Positions 55,887 to 64,000 of a stretch of 64,000 bases of DNA are shown piece after piece. The number at the start of each line of letters is the position of its first letter. Position 1 is the stretch's first letter. Below the pieces are notes generated by a model. That model was given only the letters and a program-made list of their open reading frames with translations. It was not told where the DNA came from and searched no databases. The stretch is from Alloascoidea africana (Eukaryota > Ascomycota > Alloascoideomycetes > Alloascoideales > Alloascoideaceae). The position numbers and the translations under genes are program-made. The stretch spans positions 310,001-374,000 of the forward strand of contig JAKTTT010000009.1 in NCBI GenBank assembly GCA_030581615.1, written 5' to 3'.

Positions 55887-56824
55887 TCACTCTTCATCTT
55901 CTATAAACTCATCCTTCGGTTCTTTCGGTTCCTGGTTTTCAGACCATTGCGTAATATCGTCAATGTAACTGAGAATAGTGTTTATACTATCTGGGTTTTT
56001 CGCTTCAAGAGGCAAATACTGGACCATTCCAAAATCATCGACAAGTTGACTTATTGCGGTGTTTAATCTATGATACTTTGGATTGGTTTCCTGGTTTGCT
56101 TCCTCTGCTAAGAGTAATGGATCAGGATTTAAAAACCTTTTCAATTGTCTTTTCGAAACCTGATCTTTTATCAAGTCCACTTTGCTCAAGATATTCAGAT
56201 GTGGGGTTTCTAAAAGTATCATCGCAGACATTGCAGACAGCGAACCTGAGAAAAATTTTGCACGATCAATCACAAAAGGAGCCTCCAAAAGATAGGTTGC
56301 GCACAGCGAAAAGTTAAGATGCTGTGTTAGATGCTTGACTATCGTTGGCAAAACAGGTATATGTGTGTAGAGTTCTATTTGACCAGGACAATCAAATATC
56401 AGGTATTCATCATCGTAATCTCCAATCTCCTCATCTAGCCAGTCCAAATTATTCATAAGGAACCTTTGAGGCAGAAGTTAATACAAAGTCTTCAAAATGT
56501 GGGCATATTTAGACTCACTCAAAGCAGTAGACCAAACCTCCATTGGGACCATAACTCAGCTCATCCATAACATCTTCAAGCGATATCAAATTACGAATGT
56601 CGATTGTGAACTCGTACTCATCTGGTTCAGCTGCAGGATCCAGGTTTACTATATGAGCCCGCCGTCCAATCGTTTGCATATGGGTTATTAATGAAGTGCA
56701 AAATGTGCTCTATTGGACGACATCCTTTTCGTTAGTTCATGGAGTTATCGCGAGGCATTTTTGAGATGAGACTTACTTTGCCAACTCCAGCAGGACCTAA
56801 AACCAGCACACCAACTCTTGACAT
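55887..56824 (-). CDS. GPN3: GPN-loop GTPase 3
   Basis: Three exons read right to left: 56824-56777, 56709-56519 and 56463-55887, giving 271 residues (272 in S. cerevisiae). GPN3 works with GPN1 and GPN2 in assembly and nuclear import of RNA polymerase II. Intron 1 falls inside the P-loop, and splicing gives GPAGVGKST. The defining Gly-Pro-Asn loop is present as YGPNGGL, with [17 protein letters not shown] and the guanine-specificity motif SKVDLI. Intron 2 (55 nt) ends in the less common AAG. The C-terminus ends in acidic EDEE after KEPKDEF. Distinguished from GPN2 by the [16 protein letters not shown] start. Confidence 0.97.
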
Positions 56825-57091
56825 TGTGAGTTTGTGGGTCTGTTCTGATGTAGGCGCTAGGTGTGTGTTGTTGTAGTGGTGAATAGTATTTGGATGTGTG
56901 AAAAACCTAACCCAGGCTTCCCAAATGGGTAAGCGAAGAGCTGATTTGGACCACAATGCGTTATGTTTTGTTTTTGATTCCCCATTAACAGCACGGCTAT
57001 ACTGCTATCGCTGCTACCAATGCTATTTAAAATAAGATACTGTATATGAAAAAAGAACTAAAGGTGATAAGAATATAATATATACTACTTC

Positions 57092-59611
57092 CTAACGGGT
57101 ACTGGGCTCGATCTGGATGAAAATGTCCTCTAATCCTCTCTCTTGCATTTTGTTCACTACCCTTCTCTTAATCAAATGTCCTAATGAAGTAGACGAGTGT
57201 TGAATATGAATTGATCCTCGTATCTTTGAGCCATCATTCCAGAATCTTGGCTCAGTGTAACCCACAACCCCAGGAATCATAGATATATCATCCAAAACGT
57301 CCCGCATTTTTAATTCCTGGTCCTGGTTCATCATGAGTAACAGAGCTCGGGCGGTTGATTTGATCAATGGTATAACAGACCAGCCGATCAAACCCGCGAT
57401 CAGCAGAGATGCCAGAGGGTCAAAGCCGTGCCATCCAAACCTGTTTATCAGCAACGTGGATACAATCACACCCGCAGAGCCCAGAGTATCTGCTAATATG
57501 TGCAAAAATATTCCCTTCATGTTTTCATTATCAGCCACCCCCGAATGCGAGGAGTGGTCATGGTCGTCTGAATGGCTATGTGAATGGCTATGGCTGTGGC
57601 CATGACTATGTCCATGTCCATGACTATGGCTGTGACCATGTCCATGTGCGTGTCCGTGGTTGAAAGCAAAGATTCCCACAATGTTGACAATAAACCCGAG
57701 AATGCTAACAACGAGGAGCTCTTTTGTCCTCTGGATTTTCACCGGATGAATTATTCTCTCCACTGCTTCAACCAGGATGCCTGTGGATATGCCGACGAGC
57801 AGACAGGCATTTGCAAACCCCGATAACATTTCAACTTTGTCGAGCCCGTAAGGGAACTTTGTAGAAGGAGGAAGTTTTGATAGGACGCTCGCGACAAGTC
57901 CTACGAGTAAGGCAAGACAGTCGATGAACATGTGGATACTGTCCGAGAGCAGACCAAGGGAATGGGATAAGATTGAATAAAGCAATTGGATAAGCATGAA
58001 GGAAAAATTGAGCAGTAAAAAGTAGAAAATGTTTCTTGTGTCCTCATGAGCCAAGATTTTCGAAAACACAGATTGTTGTTTCCGATTTGTAACGCGGATG
58101 TTGGATACATCTTCATAATGCATCACCAAGCTCGGTTTAAACGCTGCTGAGATTAAACTAGGGAGCACAGAGGGCAAGTTGAGAATGTCTTTAAAGATAA
58201 TTATCCACTGGAGAATAAGCGCTATAGTGCACCCAATTGCAGGGTTAAATCTCGAAGGGACCAATTCTTGCTGTGAGACGAGGAAAACCGATCCGGAGCC
58301 AATGGCAGAGACGATTAGAATGGGAAACTTGAGGTGGTTCCATATCAGATACATCGACAAGAGTGACATAGACAGGCCAACGGGAACCATAATCGTTGGA
58401 GATCTGATCGATTCATTTCTGGCTGAGGTGAATGCAAAGGAGAGTATAGCTCCATATGAGAGAATCAGCGGTATAATAGATACTGACAAGTTAGAATCAC
58501 CCTAAACAAGCAAAGAAAAGGTCGCTTACACTGTGACTGTGTGATGTCATAGAGAATATTGACAACAAGGCAAAGAGCAGTCTGCCATGAAATTTTGAAC
58601 TTTCGGAGATCTTCGTTTCTCAGTAATAGGAAGATCGTGGTTGTCCTTTCCAAGGAGAAAAATAAATGTTAGCAAAATCTGGAGAAAACAAAAAATAGCA
58701 CATTCTAAGAATAGAAATAAGAAAAATCCGTACCTTATGCCACCAATCGCACAGGCGGCACAGAAAAAAAGGAAAAGAGTGATGGAAATTTGAACTGTCG
58801 ATAGCGTGCTGGGAGATCCTGATCTTTTGGAAAATGTCTAGCGAGCCGTAGTTAGTATTTGATTTGGGGAAAAGTCCCAGAGCAAGAAAAAAAAAGAAAA
58901 AGGGCATACTTTGATCCCTGAAAACTGGAAAATGGAAATAGTGGTTATTCCGGATCCACAGAGAGCCAGAGGGACTAGAGCAGCGGGAAACAGTGTGTCT
59001 TTGGAGATACTATCAACACAGGCCTGGGCACAGATAAGACAGGCCGGGAGAGCTAATAGTGAGGTGGCAGAGGCGAGGGATAGCGACTGGGTCGGCTCTT
59101 CGCACTGGAACAACCCATCCGAATCTGAGCTGGAAGAACTGCCGAATTCCAGATTATTGGAATGGCTGTGGGAGTGGTGGCTCTCAGTACAGTTGTGATC
59201 GTGCTCTCCTTCGGAATGGCTGTGAGAATGAGAATGTTCCGAACAATGCTCTTCGACTGGACCTAATGAATATGAACGGGGGCTTCCTCCATCTGTTTCT
59301 TCGTATGGGGCAAGTAGAACGTTTGTAGGGTACCCATCGTGGCTGTGGCTATGATGATGACTATGACCATGGCTGTGACTGTGGCTGTGGCCATGGGAAT
59401 TAGCGTGGGTATCGTTGATATCGCCAAGTGGTATGTCTTCAACCCTATCTATGTGAAGGTGTTTCTTCTCGTTTCCGAGATACTGATTCACGCTAAGATT
59501 TGTGCGAGCCGACCCTGGACAGGAGGTGTCTTCGACGTTTATTGCTGGGGTTCCCGGGCTGTCAGATAGATGGCTGGACGGGGTGTGGGGCTCGCCATAG
59601 GAATCTGCCAT
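57092..59611 (-). CDS. MSC2: Msc2-like cation diffusion facilitator zinc transporter
   Basis: Four exons read right to left: 59611-58910, 58837-58734, 58645-58530 and 58482-57092, giving 770 residues (about 725 in S. cerevisiae Msc2). Introns are 72, 96 and 47 nt; the second ends in AAG and the third has its CTAAC only about 8 nt from the acceptor. It belongs to the Msc2/ZnT5 group, which loads zinc into the ER and early secretory pathway, usually as a heteromer with Zrg17. Many hydrophobic segments precede the CDF core. The HxxxD zinc sites are visible: SDSIHMFIDC and LHILADTLG. Three His-rich loops occur, two in the cytosolic N-terminus (about 70-92 and 124-147) and one between TM4 and TM5 (about 581-620, [17 protein letters not shown]). 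Orthology follows from the long multispanning N-terminal half. Confidence 0.88.
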
Positions 59612-60114
59612 ATCTACGCTGGTGGAGGAGGACAGGTGGGAGAGAAGGGCTCTGGAGGTTTGCTTGCTTCGACGAGAGCCCAGAGTGCGAGTGTGTGGAT
59701 TGGTTCGACTTTGCTTGAGCTGGACAAAACTGAGCTTGACTCCAGCGGTAAATTTCTAAACGGCGTGTCGTTTTTTTGCTGCTTTTCGCCTTGTTCAGAT
59801 CGCGTTTTGCAGCCGCGCAGGAGGTCAAAAACACTCAAAAACACAGATCCCGCGGAAAGCTGCGCCAGCCAAAGCGACGAGTCGCCGGACTCTACTGGCC
59901 AGACAAGCACTCTTGTAGGGATCTTGGATGTGTGCTGGGGGCGCGGGCCTACGGTCTGCCGGGACTTGAACGCCAGTCGGTGGTGCTTCTACATATGTAA
60001 GGAGAGCCCCAAGCGCTTCTACGGCCCTGGCTGGACTGGCTGGCGGTCTCTCGATATGATGGGCTTGCCCGTGGACATGGCCAAGGCGGTCGATGGAAGG
60101 CACTCTACTGAGAA
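59612..60114. other. Spacer upstream of the Msc2-like gene
   Basis: Moderately GC-rich sequence with the promoter of the zinc transporter on the minus strand. No Zap1-like ACCTNNAGGT element was noticed. Overlapping ORFs on both strands show no recognisable domain. Confidence 0.5.
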
Positions 60115-60357
60115 TTACCACTGCTGCTCCTCTCCGAACCACCGTAGTTTAACCTGGCCTTCCGGGTCACCTGGTAATGCCATCGCGTAGAGATCTCGCC
60201 ACTGATACGGGTAGACTGTTCCTGGCAGATGCTCCATTTTCACGGTATTAATGCGTGAAGGCTGAAAAATGAGGGCGGTCAGCTCTCGGACGGGACTCTT
60301 CTCTGCGCATATCTCAGCACTGCGCACTTTTGGGAACGTGGCCTGGTGGCTAGGCAT
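60115..60357 (-). CDS. Small unidentified protein, 80 residues
   Basis: ORF from the ATG at 60357 to a TAA at 60115. The translation is not low complexity and looks protein-like: [16 protein letters not shown] at the start, a middle [20 protein letters not shown], and an aromatic end [20 protein letters not shown]. There is no signal peptide or clear membrane segment. I recognise no family. Its ATG is 33 bp from the GCN5 ATG on the other strand, so both would need a very compact or overlapping promoter. It may be a genuine small gene, perhaps organellar, or chance. Confidence 0.4.
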   Translation of the reverse strand: MPSHQATFPKVRSAEICAEKSPVRELTALIFQPSRINTVKMEHLPGTVYPYQWRDLYAMALPGDPEGQVKLRWFGEEQQW

Positions 60358-60390
60358 GGTGTCAATCCTGACCTTTGCGACCAGGGAAAG

Positions 60391-61977
60391 ATGAAGGAAT
60401 TGAGCCCTGGAGACAATAAACGCTCAATATCCTCAGATGCCGAAGATGAAAAGCCGCTAGCAAAGCGTGTGAAATTAGAAGACGGTGATGATGTCGAGAT
60501 TGCGGGTTACGCTGATGGAATCGAAGCTGACAACTTATGTGCACAACACACAGACACGGTGAAGAAAGAAGACGAGGGTAGAAGAAACGGAGCGAAAACG
60601 ACAAATGGCAATAAAGATGAAGAGGATGACGAAGATGACGACGACGAGGAGGAGGAGAATGAAGAGGGACATGACGACGATGATGATGATGAAGATGAAG
60701 ACGACGACGAAGAGGATGAAGACGGTAAGCAAGACGAGGAAGAAGGCGATGACTCCGACAAGAAACACACACAAATCTTCACTTTTGACGGTGTCGACTA
60801 TTCCTACAAAGAGCGGCCTGCTGTGATAGAAGAAAAAGAGGGCAAGATTGAGTTTAGAGTCGTCAACAACGACAGTACAAAAGAGAGTGTGATGATTTTA
60901 ACTGGGCTGAAGAACATTTTCCAAAAACAGCTGCCGAAAATGCCAAGGGAGTACATTGCGCGACTCGTTTACGACAAAAGCCATGTTTCTATGGCCGTTG
61001 TTCGCAAGCCCCTTACTGTCGTTGGGGGGATCACATACCGACCGTTTGAATCTCGCAAATTTGCGGAGATTGTGTTTTGTGCCATCTCGTCAACGGAGCA
61101 GGTCCGAGGATATGGCGCCCACTTAATGAACCATTTGAAAGATTACGTCAAGGCAACAACGCCCATAATGTACTTTTTAACCTATGCTGATAACTATGCG
61201 CTTGGATACTTCAAGAAACAGGGCTTTACAAAAGAAATTACGCTGGAAAGGTCGATATGGATGGGATATATTAAGGACTACGAAGGTGGAACTATTATGC
61301 AGTGTAGCATGCTGCCAAAAATTAGATATCTAGATTCGGCAAAGATATTACTTCTCCAGAAAGCTGCAATAATGAGAAAGATCCGAGCCCAGTCAAAATC
61401 CCATATTCGAAGGAAGGGAATTGAAGCATTCAGAAATGGCACAAATAAAATCGACCCAATGGATATACCGGGTCTACGTAAGTGTGTTTTAAGCAACTGT
61501 TTATTTTTGCTTCATCTAACATTAGGAGATTAGGCGAATCTGGATGGACTCCGGAGATGGATGAGCTGGCCCGGAGACCTAAAAGAGGGCCCCATTTTGC
61601 ATTCATGCAACATCTGTTGAACGAGTTACAAAACCACAAGTCGGCCTGGCCTTTTGCCCAGCCCGTTAATAAGGAAGAGGTCAGCGATTATTATGAAGTC
61701 ATAAAAGAGCCTATGGATTTGTCGACCATGGAGCAACGTCTAGAAGCTGACTCGTACCAAACGATGGAGGAGTTTCTCTATGATGCAAATCTCATCTTTT
61801 CAAATTGTCGTTCGTACAATGGCGAACATACAACCTATTTCAAGGTAAGCAATGGCCCTTTTGACCTTTATTCCTCAATTCTAGTTTCTAACTCTTTCTT
61901 AGAACGCGAACAAGCTACAGAAATTCATGAATCAGCGGCTACGAGAAGTGCCGGAATACTCTCATCTAGCAGAGTAA
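60391..61977 (+). CDS. GCN5: Histone acetyltransferase Gcn5
   Basis: Three exons, 60391-61477, 61534-61844 and 61903-61977, giving 490 residues (439 in S. cerevisiae). Gcn5 is the catalytic subunit of SAGA/ADA and acetylates histone H3. The GNAT domain (about 155-320) carries [16 protein letters not shown], the catalytic Glu in [10 protein letters not shown] (about 225) and the acetyl-CoA loop QVRGYGAHL. The bromodomain (about 385-485) has [24 protein letters not shown] and the acetyl-lysine Asn in NCRSYNGE. Intron 1 joins IPGL to RESGWTPEM. Compared with yeast Gcn5 the N-terminus has an extra, almost uninterrupted Asp/Glu tract of about 55 residues (about 75-130). The GC-rich start region abuts the small divergent ORF. 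Confidence 0.97.
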
Positions 61978-62059
61978 ATTAATAGAGCCTTACAAACGAG
62001 GTAGTGTAGTATAATCAAGTTTTCCAAATGTTTTATTCTGTTTCCTCTATTACCAAAAT

Positions 62060-63058
62060 TTATGTCTGCTCAGTTGGATCCGCAGGCTCTTGAGCTTGTA
62101 ACTTTTCAACCACCCTGGCCATGGCCTCATCATCATAAATCTTGAATCCATCGGCCTTGGTAACGCTGGCAAGCTGAGTATTATGTGCATCCAACTTTTC
62201 CTCCATCACCTGCTTCAAAATCTTAAGAACCAGAACTTCACCCTCTTCTAGAGTCAACGATGTGTGATATTCGTTCTGGAGTTCGGCCTGAGCACCCTCA
62301 CTACCACTTCCAATTGCCTTTGCATCGTATCTATAAAACGTTCCCGACGGTTCGGCGTGGTATCTTCAAACAGTCCAAGTTAGTTTCGTGTTAAAAACCA
62401 AAAGAATGAGCAGACTTATTCCACATACAACTGTGGGCCATTTTCATCAATCCCCGCAACCAGTAATGCTACACCAAATGGGCGAGACATGAGCCTCTTT
62501 TCACCTTGAGCGCCTTCACCGAATCTTAAGGCCAGGTCACTGACTGCTTGAGTTACTGACTCCACGCCAATGGGCTCATCGTAGTGCAGTTGATGATTCT
62601 AATAACAATTGCGTTAGAGGGGCGAAGGACAACAAAACACTGTGTATTAAAATGCCTACCAATGTTTCAACTCTGGCATGGTTGATAATGGTTCGAGCAT
62701 CTGCTGTTAGCCCACTAATGGCACAACCAACATGTTTATCTATTGTCACAATTTTCTCAATCGATGAAGCCTCAAGCAACGATGAAGTGACTCGTTTTTC
62801 GACTCCCAGAATGACACCCTCTGAAGTAGCAACACCAATTGCTGTAGATCCAAGCTATACCAAACAAAAAAGACTTTGTTAATCCATGAGAAAGAAGAAA
62901 TAGTGAATGTGCCAGATGCTTCAAAGCGTCCAAAAACTTGTCAAGACCCCAATCTTACTTACTTTGATTGCCTCCAACGAGTATTCAACCTGGAAAAGTC
63001 GTCCCTCAGGGGAAAAGGTATTGACGCCTCGGTCGTATTCACTTCTCGTTAAAAACAT
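62060..63058 (-). CDS. PUP2: 20S proteasome subunit alpha 5
   Basis: Four exons read right to left: 63058-62963, 62854-62660, 62598-62429 and 62363-62060, giving 254 residues (260 in S. cerevisiae). It is one of seven alpha subunits forming the outer rings of the 20S core. The opening [20 protein letters not shown] with [18 protein letters not shown] is characteristic of alpha5. The long middle region has [19 protein letters not shown] and [40 protein letters not shown] follows intron 3. Introns are 108, 61 and 65 nt; the last has acceptor AAG. It ends 82 bp from the GCN5 stop in convergent arrangement. The promoter holds AGTGGCGAAA (63109-63118), only loosely like the Rpn4 PACE box. Confidence 0.96.
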
Positions 63059-63618
63059 AACAAAATGGATCCTTGTTTTGAGAGATTGATAGATATCTGG
63101 AAATGAATAGTGGCGAAAGAGGTGGTTTGGTTGGATCCCGATACATAGTCACCCCAACTTCCGGAATGACCTTCATCAACGTTTCTCATATTTCACACTT
63201 GAGCTACAAAACATTATGAGAAATCTGGAAGATTGGTAATGATTAGAGGTCATTGAATGCAATAATAACTGGAGTTTTGGATCGTAATTGTAGTTTCAAA
63301 ATAATGGGGGATGATTCGCTTATACTCTTCAACTGGTGCCTTATACTCCGTCCAATTTGTCTCCCAGTTACAGGTTTACAATACAAAACAAAATTAGATC
63401 GTAATACTGTTTTTAATTCAAAGAATTATGGGGATTTTACAGCAAATTTATTGCTGGCTAACATGTCGGAAGCCAGCATGATTTGGGAACGTGGAGTCCT
63501 AGTCTTAGCTGAGATCGGGTAATCACCCGGTCCGAGGTATCGGGGGAGAGGAACGCAAATCAGGGAAATATCAACTCCATCAATTCTTCTTGATTTCTGA
63601 CCAAGATCACACTCAACC
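63059..63618. promoter_or_regulatory. Divergent PUP2-ADE3 promoter region
   Basis: 560 bp between two start codons on opposite strands. It is moderately AT-rich, with no clear TATA box and no exact PACE (GGTGGCAAA) box. ORFs here are short and unconvincing. Confidence 0.5.
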
Positions 63619-64000
63619 ATGGGCGCTGAAATTATCGATGGCAAACAGATCGCTGCGTGAGTATCGCCCTTGGGACGATGGACACTGGAAAGTCTCTATC
63701 CCCACAAGATCAGCCTCTTTCACTGGCAGTTGAAACGGGCATGAAAAAAACCAGTACTAACCGTCCTTTTTTCTCGACAACAGGGGCATCCGCGAAAACA
63801 TTCGAAATGAAATCCTTTTGATGCAAAAGGAACACCCTTCGTTCCAGCCCAGCTTGGTGATTATTCAGGTTGGCGAACGTCCAGACTCGTCTACCTACGT
63901 GAGAATGAAGCTGAAAGCTGCAAAGGAAGCCAATATCGACTGTGTTGCAAAGCACTTCCCCGAAACAATTACTCAACAAGAGGTATGTTTGATGTATCGA
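63619..64000 (+). CDS. ADE3: C1-tetrahydrofolate synthase, 5' part (runs off the window)
   Basis: Exons 63619-63656 and 63784-63982 are visible, then a donor GTATGT begins at 63983 and the gene leaves the window. The 127-nt first intron has a perfect TACTAAC. The spliced start reads MGAEIIDGKQIAAGIRENI, then SLVIIQVGERPDSSTYVRMK, the typical N-terminal dehydrogenase/cyclohydrolase domain with the catalytic Tyr and the lysine motif YVRMKLKAAKEANI. Full proteins of this type are trifunctional (dehydrogenase, cyclohydrolase, formyl-THF synthetase) and about 940 residues. There is no mitochondrial presequence, which favours cytosolic Ade3 over Mis1, but a bifunctional or monofunctional enzyme cannot be excluded. 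Confidence 0.85.

Noticed and set aside
59570-60190. 206-codon plus-strand ORF overlapping the start of the Msc2-like gene
   Set aside because: Its first part is antisense to the transporter exon 1 and it shows no domain; the rest is arbitrary sequence.
63109-63118. AGTGGCGAAA as an Rpn4 PACE box for PUP2
   Set aside because: Two differences from GGTGGCAAA and only about 50 bp from the ATG; not strong enough to annotate as a site.

Overview
The window looks like nuclear DNA of an ascomycetous yeast (Saccharomycotina), probably an early-diverging, intron-retaining lineage. The genes are typical yeast housekeeping and regulatory genes. I could place 26 complete short introns (47 to 173 nt) with GT donors and mostly CTAAC or TACTAAC branch sites, plus the donor of one that runs off the right edge. 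The gene deserts are AT-rich and full of poly-T and poly-A. CTG codons stand at invariant leucines of the Gcn5 homologue (about 60904 and 60932), so the standard code is used and the CTG-Ser and CTG-Ala clades are unlikely. I cannot name the species.

Layout: an intron-bearing Zn2Cys6 transcription factor (1228-4212) sits behind a repeat- and palindrome-rich upstream region. A 5.5 kb desert follows with a decayed pogo/Fot1-type DNA transposon. Next come divergent SEN34 and the vacuolar Ca2+-ATPase gene PMC1, a 1.9 kb convergent spacer, a COG7-like gene, RPN14 divergent from FRA1, a CobW/COG0523 GTPase and a choline kinase. KGD2 is divergent from USB1. An Ace2/Swi5-type zinc-finger gene (32361-35504) is followed on the minus strand by a large coiled-coil, shugoshin-like protein, PRM1 and pyruvate decarboxylase. 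A second desert (44175-50101) holds a degenerate tandem array of about 320 bp with a cluster of AATCTAG motifs. The right end is compact: CCT6, SLY1, RVB1, GPN3, an Msc2-like zinc transporter, an unidentified small ORF, GCN5, PUP2 and the first exons of a C1-tetrahydrofolate synthase gene (ADE3-like).

The genes do not form one pathway, as expected for a yeast chromosome, but some themes recur. Two histidine-rich zinc-handling proteins lie here (COG0523 GTPase, Msc2-like CDF). Two proteasome genes are present (RPN14, PUP2). Secretion and fusion are represented by the COG7-like protein, SLY1 and PRM1. The Ace2/Swi5-like gene carries both upstream motifs (Mcm1-like, forkhead, ACCAGC) and protein motifs (Cbk1 docking and phosphosites) that suggest conserved cell-cycle wiring. 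I found no tRNA, rRNA, CRISPR or intact mobile element. I did not find a clearly new multi-gene system. The most unusual unexplained structures are the adjacent perfect palindromes at 967-1017 and the AATCTAG/320-bp array at 48.0-48.95 kb.
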